DNA from: Candidatus Moraniibacteriota bacterium
GTDB lineage: Bacteria > Patescibacteriota > Minisyncoccia > Moranbacterales > UBA2206
Length of the DNA: 6,822 bases
Direction of reading: 5' to 3'
Assembly: GCA_003534085.1 (NCBI GenBank)
Contig: DQBY01000034.1
Location: 1-6,822 of the forward strand
Shown here: positions 1-5,386 of the stretch, piece by piece
How the letters are laid out: each line of letters opens with the position of its first letter
Numbering within the stretch: the first letter of the stretch is position 1
Notes under the pieces: generated by a model
What the model saw: only the letters and a program-made list of their open reading frames with translations
The model's database searches: none
Told to the model about the DNA's origin: nothing
Position numbers and translations under genes: made by a program

Positions 1-1
1 C

Positions 2-169
2 TCTGGTACGCAAAGCGGAGAGATTTTTAGAATTCGCAATGCCGGAGTGCCCAGTTTACGCGGAGGCAATAGGGGTCATCATTTGGTAAAAATAAGAGTG
101 GTTGTGCCTAAAAATGTCAGTCGTCGAGAAAAAGAATTGATTATGGAATTGAAAAATTTGGAAAAGTAA
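2..169 (+). CDS. dnaJ: DnaJ chaperone, C-terminal end (5'-truncated)
   Basis: The first 55 residues readable in the window are the tail of a DnaJ (Hsp40) co-chaperone, which stimulates DnaK ATPase and delivers unfolded clients in the cytoplasm. The segment begins SGTQSGEIFRIRNAGVPSLR and continues GGNRGHHLVKIRVVVPKNVS. This is the typical end of the second C-terminal beta-sandwich domain: the G(T)xxGxxFRLRGKGVPxLRGxGRGD pattern followed by the (V)xVPKxLxxxxxELL helix start. The stop is TAA at 167-169. The J domain, Gly/Phe linker and any zinc-finger cysteines lie upstream of the window, so type I and type II DnaJ cannot be told apart. No hairpin terminator is evident directly after the stop; repeat-rich spacer follows. 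Confidence 0.9.
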   Translation, partial: SGTQSGEIFRIRNAGVPSLRGGNRGHHLVKIRVVVPKNVSRREKELIMELKNLEK

Positions 170-550
170 GCAAAGGAGTTTATAAGGTTCATAAGGTTAA
201 ATAGGTTAAATCCACTGGGGTGATATGGGGCAATTTAACGGGGTCAATAAAGTTTATGAAGTAAGATTTTAGTCATCAGTCAAAAGTCATCAGTTAATAA
301 AGCGCTAACAGATAATGAATTAGAATAGAGTTTTTAAAGTTCATAAAGTTTATAAAGTATTAAAGATGAATTATAAATTAAGAATTAAAAATTTAAAATT
401 GAATCAAAATTTGAAATTCTAAATTTAAAATTGTTTATGTTCCATGCTGTGTGCTCCATGTTTTATGCTGAGTATTGTGACTGATTACAGATGACCGACG
501 ACTTATTTCTGCGTTTTAAAGCTAATATGTTAATGTGTTAATATGCCAGT
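170..550. repeat. Repeat-rich spacer between dnaJ and yraN
   Basis: No gene is visible in these 381 bases. They are a patchwork of short degenerate repeats. Roughly 10-bp GTTYATAARR-type units occur at about 178-211, 249-265 and 336-365. AGTCATCAGT appears twice (271-280 and 285-294). AAATTTAAAATTG appears twice (389-401 and 421-433) in an A/T-only tract. TCCATG words recur at 441-468. Three 8-bp TAATRTGY units stand in tandem at 523-530, 531-538 and 539-546, just before yraN. ATTTAACGGGGT at 233-244 is identical to one arm of the palindrome inside dnaE. From memory, such mixtures of A/T-rich and near-tandem words are common in Parcubacteria spacers; their function is unknown. The dnaJ terminator and yraN promoter, if present, are hidden here. 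Confidence 0.75.
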
Positions 551-943
551 ATGTTTTGGAAAAAGAAAAATAAAAACATCGGTTCAATCGGTGAGGAATT
601 GGCAGGGCAATATCTTAAGAAAAAAGGTTTTAAACTAATCGAATTTAATTATGAAAATAAGCTAGGCAGAAGACTGGGAGAAATTGACATAGTTGCCGAA
701 AAAAATGACGAGCTTGTTTTTGTAGAAGTCAAGACGAGGTTGGTCAGAAAGGGAAGCGTTGTTTTTCCTGAAGAAAATATCACTCGAGATAAGCTTCATA
801 AATTGCAAAAAATCGCTCGGGACTATATTAGGGAAAATGATTTTTGGAATAAATCTTATCATTTTGACGCAGTGAGCGTTTTATTGTCTGAAGAAAATAA
901 TAAAGTTTTGGAAATAAGACACTTAGAAAGTATCTTTTATTGA
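551..943 (+). CDS. yraN: YraN/UPF0102 family endonuclease-like protein
   Basis: A 130-residue protein of the YraN (UPF0102) family, which has the restriction-endonuclease-like (PD-(D/E)XK) fold; its physiological substrate is not established. Family hallmarks are visible: IGEELAGQYLKKKGFKLIEFN (about residues 13-33), GRRLGEIDIVA (39-49) with the acidic pair E44/D46, LVFVEVKTR (55-63) with the catalytic-type E59-V-K61, and HFDAVSV near 104-110. Length is normal for the family. The start chosen is ATG at 551; an ATG at 543 is out of frame. No Shine-Dalgarno precedes it. A TAATAT hexamer at 539-544 ends seven bases before the ATG, where a -10 box would give a leaderless message, but it is also the third unit of a tandem repeat, so this is weak. 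The gene ends with TGA and converges on the rbp gene across a shared terminator. Confidence 0.9.
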   Translation: MFWKKKNKNIGSIGEELAGQYLKKKGFKLIEFNYENKLGRRLGEIDIVAEKNDELVFVEVKTRLVRKGSVVFPEENITRDKLHKLQKIARDYIRENDFWNKSYHFDAVSVLLSEENNKVLEIRHLESIFY

Positions 944-958
944 TTTTTGAGAAAAACA

Positions 959-988
959 AAAAACATCTCCTCGAAAGGAGATGTTTTT
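959..988. terminator. Bidirectional intrinsic terminator between convergent genes
   Basis: A perfect 13-bp inverted repeat (959-971 with 976-988) has a CGAA loop, which reads TTCG on the minus strand. The stem is flanked by A-tract and T-tract on either side, so each strand ends its hairpin with a run of T. It starts 15 bases after the yraN stop (+) and 27 bases beyond the rbp stop (-). This is the expected layout for a terminator serving both convergent genes. Confidence 0.93.
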
Positions 989-1015
989 AAAAGTTTCTAA
1001 TTTTACTTAGAATTT

Positions 1016-1297
1016 TTATCCTCTGAAACCACCGCGGTCTTCTCTTGGTTGCATCGGACGAGCTTCGTTAACTGTCAATTTTCTTTCCTCAAACTCTTGG
1101 CCATTAAACATTTCAATAGCTTTTTGAGCTTCATCATCACTTGACATTTCAACGAATCCAAAACCTTTACTTCTCCCGGTAGCTTTGTCATTGATAATAA
1201 TCGCTGACTCAACTGTTCCGGCTTGTGAGAAAAGTTGGTTCAAATCTCCATCTTTCAATTTGTATGGAAGATTTCCAACATATAATTTCTTTGCCAT
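1016..1297 (-). CDS. Small RRM-domain RNA-binding protein
   Basis: A 93-residue protein consisting of one RNA-recognition motif and a short basic tail. RNP2 is LYVGNL (residues 5-10) and RNP1 is KGFGFVEM (44-51). The aromatic residues Y6, F46 and F48 expected to stack on RNA bases are present. The rest of the babbabb fold follows (LNQLFSQAGTVESAII, then EAQKAIEMFNGQEFEERKLTVNEA). The tail is arginine/glycine-rich and ends RGGFRG, like the glycine-rich RNA-binding proteins (Rbp) of cyanobacteria and other bacteria, several of which are cold-responsive. The likely role is binding single-stranded RNA in the cytoplasm; targets are unknown. The ATG (1295-1297) has no Shine-Dalgarno. The gene has its own promoter and a leader with a 12-bp inverted repeat, so it is not in an operon with dnaE. 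Confidence 0.93.
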   Translation of the reverse strand: MAKKLYVGNLPYKLKDGDLNQLFSQAGTVESAIIINDKATGRSKGFGFVEMSSDDEAQKAIEMFNGQEFEERKLTVNEARPMQPREDRGGFRG

Positions 1298-1305
1298 ATT
1301 TGCTT

Positions 1306-1337
1306 TTAATTATTTACAAATAATCGTAAATAATTAA
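1306..1337 (-). promoter_or_regulatory. Leader hairpin upstream of the RRM gene
   Basis: TTAATTATTTAC (1306-1317) and GTAAATAATTAA (1326-1337) form a perfect 12-bp inverted repeat with an 8-nt loop. In the minus-strand message the stem ends 8 nt before the start codon, in a transcribed leader by promoter position. The stem is A/T-rich and would melt or be bound easily. It could be an autoregulatory site for the RRM protein, a thermosensitive structure, or an operator acting on DNA. The repeat is certain; the function is inferred. Confidence 0.55.
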
Positions 1338-1422
1338 TTTTCTTAATTTAACTTTCTTGCTTCGACCGCGTACTAAACTTAACAATTAATAAACGAAAAA
1401 GATGCACGAACAAGTTAAGACT

Positions 1423-1451
1423 ATTATAGCAGAACGGGGTAAGAATAGCAA
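1423..1451 (-). promoter_or_regulatory. Sigma-70-type promoter for the RRM gene
   Basis: On the minus strand there is TTGCTA (-35, at 1446-1451), a 17-bp spacer, and a perfect TATAAT (-10, at 1423-1428). The -10 is preceded by TGC, giving an extended TGnTATAAT element. The predicted start near 1416 leaves a leader of about 119 nt before the ATG at 1297, long for so compact a genome. The promoter lies about 97 bp past the dnaE stop, so the RRM gene is transcribed on its own. Confidence 0.75.
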
Positions 1452-1547
1452 TAGGGCTGGTCCTTCTTCTGATTGATTTAAAACTTGCCGAATAGGGGGA
1501 GGATAAATTAAAAAAGTTAAAAGGAAATGATGATCTTTCATGAAAAC

Positions 1548-4500
1548 TTACATCAGGTCAATCTTTATTTCCGGTATTATATTTTTTATATTTTCCAAAA
1601 TGGAATTATCTAGTTTTAAGCTGTAGGCCGTTTGAATCTTGGTGTTGTTGATATTTAAAAAGACTTTGGTCTCTCCCAGATTGCAGGTGTCAAAAAGTTG
1701 AGACAGCCTGCCGATAACTGATTTATCGGCTTGAGGCGGCAAGGTGATGATAATTTTTACAGCCTCAATTTTTTTATCGGTTTTTAGATTTTTTTCTTGA
1801 GTGGCCAAGACTCTTTTGAAATCTTCCATCTCTTGATCATTAATCACTTTGGCGTCATCTACGATTAATTTGAATAAGCCGTCTTTATCGGAAAGTTTTC
1901 CGTCGGCTAGGATTATTTTTTCTTCTTGCCAAACAGCGCCGGTAGTTTCCAGAGCGTTAGGAAAAACCAAGAGTTCAATTCTGCCTTTCAGGTCTTCTAT
2001 GGTCACAAAGGCCATATTTTGTTTTCTTTTGGTGATGATTTTTTGAACCTTGGTGATTACGCCACCTACTTTAATGTTCCTTCCTACCATGGAATTTGTC
2101 AGTGATGAGATAGGTGTAGTCATTTTTTCAAAAAAATCTTTATATTGAGAAATGGGATGATCGGATACATACAATCCTAATAATTCTTTTTCCCAATGCA
2201 ATCTCTGATTTTTTGAGGCTGGAAAAGATTTGGCCAGTTCAACGGTCGGAGTTTCTATCTGGATGGTACCGAAAAGACTGTTTTGATTGGAGCTGTTCAT
2301 TTTTTGAATATTTTTGGAAAAATTTAAAATGACTTCTATATTTTCAATGATCTGATTGCGTTCTCCAAGATCATCCAATGCTCCGACCTTAGCCAAAGCT
2401 TCAATAGATTTTTTATTTAGATCTTTGCTGACAACTCTTTCCAAAAAATCAGCCAAAGATTTATATTTTCCATTTCTTTTCCTTTCCGCTACGATTTCAT
2501 CGGCTACCGAGTGGCCGACATTTTTGATAGCTTTTAATCCGAAGCGGATATTTATCTGACCATTTTCATTTTTTATGACTGCAAATTCCCCGAAGCTTTC
2601 ATTGACATTGGGGGGCAATACTGAAATGCCGATATCTTTAGCCTCTTCTACTTCAATGGCGATTCTTTCGATATTGCCCTGGTCGGAAGTCATCAAAGCG
2701 GCCATAAACTCAGCCGGATAATGCGCTTTAAGATAGGCGGTCTGATAGCCGATTAGGGCGTAACAGGCGGCATGACTGCGATTAAATCCGTAGCCGGCAA
2801 AAGGTTCGATGAAAGCGAAAATTCTTTCCGCATCTTTTTTGTTGACCCCGTTTTTTACCGCTCCATCGATAAATTTGATCTTTTCTTTTTGAATCAGTTC
2901 CGGAATTTTTTTGCCCATCGCTTTACGAAGCATGTCCGCTCCACCCAGTGAATATCCGGCTAGCGCTTGAGCCATCTGCATGACTTGCTCTTGATAAACC
3001 GCCACCCCGTAAGTTTTACTAAGGATAGGTTCAAGTTTCGGATGGATGTATTCGATTCTTTTTCGGCCGTGCTTACGATCGATAAAATCGGGAATCCAAT
3101 CCATCGGACCGGGACGGTAAAGAGCTACCATGGCAATAACATCTTCTAGATTATTGGGCTTAAGTTGCTTGAGGTATCTTTTCATTCCCGAAGATTCAAG
3201 TTGAAAGACGCCTGTGGTGCGAGCTTCTTGAAGAAGCTTGTAGGCCATTTCGTCATCAAGAGGAATTTTATCAATTTCAATCTTTGCTCCTTGGGTTTTA
3301 GCAATGATGTTGATAGCATTTTGAATGATGGTCAAGTTTTTAAGTCCCAAAAAATCCATTTTGAGAAGGCCGATTTTTTCCACATAACTGCTTTTAGTGG
3401 AAGAGGAATATTGTGTTACTACCCCGTCATCTTTTCCGGTTATTTTTTGGAGAGGGGAATAATTAGTGACCGGTTCTTTGGTAATTACCACTCCGCAAGC
3501 ATGCATAGAAGCATGTCGGCATACTCCTTCCAAATTTTTGGCGCTATCGATCAATTTTTTGGCGTCTTTGTCTGAATTGTAGAAGTTGCTAAATTCGGGC
3601 ACATCTTCCAGGGCCTCCTTGATGGTAGAAAACATTGGAATCATCTTGGCGGTTTTATCGAAATAATCGTAAGGGTAATCCAAGGCTCGACCGGCATCGC
3701 GGATAGCGGCACGAGCAGCCATGGTTCCGAAAGTGATGATTTGAGCGACATGATCATCGCCGTATTTTTTGCGGACATAATCTAGAACTTCATCTCTTCT
3801 GTCGTCGGCAAAATCCATATCCACATCCGGCATAGAAACTCTTTCGGGGTTCAAAAATCTTTCAAAAAGCAAATCGTATTTTATTGGGTCAATATTGGTG
3901 ATTCCGATGAGATATGATACTAAGCTTCCGGCAGCTGATCCGCGGCCGGGACCGACGACAATACCTTGGGATCTCGCCCAATTGACGAAATCCTGGACGA
4001 TTAAAAAGTATGAAGCGTAGCCGGTCTTTTGGATGATGTCCAGTTCGTATTCCATGCGGTCAATCATTGTTTGGGTTATTGTTTCATTAGGAACCCCATT
4101 AAATACGCCAGGGGCGTCTCCGCCTCGGAGATTTAACGGGGTAAATCTTTTTTTCAACCCCTCTTCGCAAAGATGCCGCAAGTATGTTTCAGAAGTGAAT
4201 CCTTCCGGAACGTCGAAATGCGGAAGCTGGGTTTCACCCAGCGTGATTTCCAGTTCGCATTTATCGACGATGTCCTGAGTATTCGAAAGAGCTTCGGGAA
4301 GATCCGGAAAATGAGCGGACATTTCTTCCGGACTTTTAAGATATAATTCGAAATCCATCAGATTCATGCGGTCCTTTTCGTCGACTTTTTTGTTCGTCTG
4401 GATACAAAGAAGAATATCTTGGATTTCATCATCTTCTTTTTTCACGTAATGGATGTCATTTGTAGCCACAAGAGGAATCCCTAATTTTTTGGAAATTTGG

Positions 4501-5093
4501 ATCAGCGCTTTGTTAGCCACCGCTTGATTTGGAAATTTCGGATGATGCTGTATTTCCAGATAAAAATTGCCCTTGCCGAAAATATCCAGATATTCCAAGG
4601 CTAGCCTTTCGGCTTTTTCCATATCTCCGCTGACCGCAGCGGAAGGGACTTCGCCTTCCGCGCAGGCGGAAAGTCCGATAAGTCCTTCAGAATGTTCCCG
4701 CAAAACTTTCCTGTCGATCCTTGGCTTGTAATAAAATCCTTCCAGGTGGGCGATAGAAATAAGCTTCATCAGATTTTTGTAGCCCTTTTCATTCTTAGCG
4801 AGCAAGATCAGATGATGCCTTTTCCTGTCCTCGCTCGAAGGATTTTTGCTGTGAAGGTCGTTCGGGGTGACATACATTTCGCATCCGATGATCGGTTTGA
4901 TGCCTCTCTCTTTCGCTTTGATGTAAAATTCGATCGCGCCGTAAAGAACGCCATGATCCGTGATAGCGAGAGAATCCATCCCCAGTTCTTTGGCGCGGTC
5001 AAGAATATCGTCGATCTTGGCCAGACCGTCTAACAAGGAGTAGTGGGTATGGACGTGGAGGTGGGTGAATTTTGGGGGAGTGTTTTCGGACAT
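1548..5093 (-). CDS. dnaE: DNA polymerase III alpha subunit (DnaE)
   Basis: The 1181-residue catalytic subunit of the replicative polymerase, a C-family enzyme of normal length. Domains in order: an N-terminal PHP domain (about 8-290) with HLHVHTHYSLLDG and ITDHG; the polymerase core with GPGRGSAAGSLVSYL (381-395), PDVDMDF carrying catalytic D423 and D425, HASMHACGVVI (527-537), LLKMDFLGL carrying the third aspartate D580, and FAGYGFNRSHAACYALIGYQ (765-784); a helix-hairpin-helix region near 845-915; a beta-clamp-binding QNSLF at 937-941; an OB fold (about 1006-1085); and a C-terminal domain to 1181. All PHP metal-ligand positions appear filled (H13, H15, D46, H47, E72, H94, C144, D213, H215), so PHP proofreading is possible. 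Residues 318-334 come from a 50-bp palindrome. The ATG start has no Shine-Dalgarno (ACACCTT precedes it). No intein or frameshift. Confidence 0.98.
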   Translation of the reverse strand: MSENTPPKFTHLHVHTHYSLLDGLAKIDDILDRAKELGMDSLAITDHGVLYGAIEFYIKAKERGIKPIIGCEMYVTPNDLHSKNPSSEDRKRHHLILLAKNEKGYKNLMKLISIAHLEGFYYKPRIDRKVLREHSEGLIGLSACAEGEVPSAAVSGDMEKAERLALEYLDIFGKGNFYLEIQHHPKFPNQAVANKALIQISKKLGIPLVATNDIHYVKKEDDEIQDILLCIQTNKKVDEKDRMNLMDFELYLKSPEEMSAHFPDLPEALSNTQDIVDKCELEITLGETQLPHFDVPEGFTSETYLRHLCEEGLKKRFTPLNLRGGDAPGVFNGVPNETITQTMIDRMEYELDIIQKTGYASYFLIVQDFVNWARSQGIVVGPGRGSAAGSLVSYLIGITNIDPIKYDLLFERFLNPERVSMPDVDMDFADDRRDEVLDYVRKKYGDDHVAQIITFGTMAARAAIRDAGRALDYPYDYFDKTAKMIPMFSTIKEALEDVPEFSNFYNSDKDAKKLIDSAKNLEGVCRHASMHACGVVITKEPVTNYSPLQKITGKDDGVVTQYSSSTKSSYVEKIGLLKMDFLGLKNLTIIQNAINIIAKTQGAKIEIDKIPLDDEMAYKLLQEARTTGVFQLESSGMKRYLKQLKPNNLEDVIAMVALYRPGPMDWIPDFIDRKHGRKRIEYIHPKLEPILSKTYGVAVYQEQVMQMAQALAGYSLGGADMLRKAMGKKIPELIQKEKIKFIDGAVKNGVNKKDAERIFAFIEPFAGYGFNRSHAACYALIGYQTAYLKAHYPAEFMAALMTSDQGNIERIAIEVEEAKDIGISVLPPNVNESFGEFAVIKNENGQINIRFGLKAIKNVGHSVADEIVAERKRNGKYKSLADFLERVVSKDLNKKSIEALAKVGALDDLGERNQIIENIEVILNFSKNIQKMNSSNQNSLFGTIQIETPTVELAKSFPASKNQRLHWEKELLGLYVSDHPISQYKDFFEKMTTPISSLTNSMVGRNIKVGGVITKVQKIITKRKQNMAFVTIEDLKGRIELLVFPNALETTGAVWQEEKIILADGKLSDKDGLFKLIVDDAKVINDQEMEDFKRVLATQEKNLKTDKKIEAVKIIITLPPQADKSVIGRLSQLFDTCNLGETKVFLNINNTKIQTAYSLKLDNSILENIKNIIPEIKIDLM
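4093..4142. repeat. In-frame palindromic element inside dnaE
   Basis: A 50-bp element with complete nested symmetry. ACCCCATTAAAT (4093-4104) pairs with ATTTAACGGGGT (4131-4142), with one mismatch that becomes G-U in the dnaE mRNA. Between these arms lie two perfect 13-nt hairpins with no spare base: ACGCC-AGG-GGCGT (4105-4117) and CTCCG-CCT-CGGAG (4118-4130). In the dnaE frame it encodes TPLNLRGGDAPGVFNGV (residues 318-334). This sits between the conserved LCEEGLKKRF and ITQTMIDRMEYEL segments, where related alpha subunits normally have a short join (from memory). It resembles an inserted palindromic repeat rather than polymerase-derived sequence. Confidence 0.85.
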
Positions 5094-5223
5094 AAGGTGT
5101 TTACAATTTTATAATTTTTAATTTTGTAATTTTTAAATAAATCATAATTTCTAAATTTTTAAACATTTAAGCATTAAAAATTATTTAAAAATTAAAAATT
5201 GGAAATTAAAAATTTGGGAAATA
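5094..5223. repeat. A/T-only spacer upstream of dnaE
   Basis: This stretch is almost entirely A and T, built from degenerate AATTTTTAA / TTAAAAATT words in both orientations. It is the same kind of sequence as 366-434 and the insert in rnhB. It must contain the dnaE promoter (minus strand). TATAAA at 5108-5113 and TGTAAA at 5100-5105 are possible -10 boxes, but in such A/T-rich DNA neither can be trusted. No coding sequence is seen. Confidence 0.6.
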
Positions 5224-5261
5224 AAAAAACCGGCTAATCAAAATAAATAATCCAGTTTTTT
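5224..5261 (-). terminator. Terminator-like hairpin in the dnaE-rnhB spacer
   Basis: On the minus strand AAAAAACTGG pairs with CCGGTTTTTT around an 18-nt loop, giving a 10-bp stem with one U-G pair, and a T-run follows. On the plus strand the same position is a C-A mismatch, so the structure favours minus-direction transcripts. It points toward dnaE and lies 131 bp before its start. It would therefore insulate or attenuate transcription entering dnaE, or end a small RNA. Confidence 0.5.
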
Positions 5262-5334
5262 GAAAATTCATCATATTTTTTTATTATCCCCGCTCCCTGG
5301 TTGCCCGATGGGTTTTGCAAGATAAATTTACTGT
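5224..5334 (-). ncRNA. Possible small RNA upstream of dnaE
   Basis: A G/C-rich island (about 5288-5320) stands in an otherwise A/T-only spacer with no ORF. On the minus strand it is preceded by a perfect TATAAT (5341-5346), giving a start near 5334, and it ends in a terminator-like hairpin at 5224-5261 with a seven-T tail. The implied transcript is about 110 nt. It has a CCC-ATC-GGG hairpin with a flanking TTG/CAA pairing (about 5300-5319). No -35 box is evident, and it does not match 4.5S/SRP RNA, tmRNA, 6S RNA or a riboswitch I can recognise. It could instead be an attenuated dnaE leader or a decayed repeat. Low confidence. Confidence 0.3.
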
Positions 5335-5353
5335 AATCTGATTATACCTGGTT

Positions 5354-5380
5354 TTGAAAAAAAGAAAAGTAGAGTATAAT
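5354..5380 (+). promoter_or_regulatory. Likely rnhB promoter giving a leaderless message
   Basis: TTGAAA (5354-5359) and a perfect TATAAT (5375-5380) are separated by 15 bp, shorter than ideal. The -10 box ends seven bases before the ATG at 5387, so transcription would begin at or next to the start codon. This argues against the upstream TTG start at 5354, which would be inside the promoter. Confidence 0.6.
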
Positions 5381-5386
5381 GATGCA

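Noticed and set aside
1490..1547. Terminator for dnaE
   Set aside because: Only a 10-bp TTTCATGAAA palindrome and scattered T-runs are present on the minus strand; no convincing G/C stem followed by T's.
3222..3238. 17-base palindrome AGCTTCTT-G-AAGAAGCT in dnaE
   Set aside because: It encodes the normally conserved LLQEARTTG segment with no added residues, so it is explained by codon choice.
3165..3575. 136-codon plus-strand open frame opposite dnaE
   Set aside because: It is the antisense shadow of the conserved polymerase core, has no ribosome binding site, and resembles no family I know. Other antisense frames over dnaE were dismissed likewise.
4226..4242. Perfect 7-bp hairpin GCTGGGT/ACCCAGC in dnaE
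   Set aside because: It falls in the conserved TLGETQLPHF segment with normal length; no sign of insertion.
4639..4661. 8-bp inverted repeat GCGGAAGG/CCTTCCGC in dnaE
   Set aside because: The encoded AEGEVPSAAVSGD region has the usual family length, so the pairing is probably incidental.
5095..5113. dnaE promoter boxes TGTAAA and TATAAA
   Set aside because: The surrounding DNA is nearly all A/T, so -10-like hexamers are expected by chance and no -35 supports either.
5354..5386. Eleven-residue N-terminal extension of RNase HII from a TTG codon
   Set aside because: It overlaps a strong -10 box and lacks a ribosome binding site; the ATG at 5387 is better placed.
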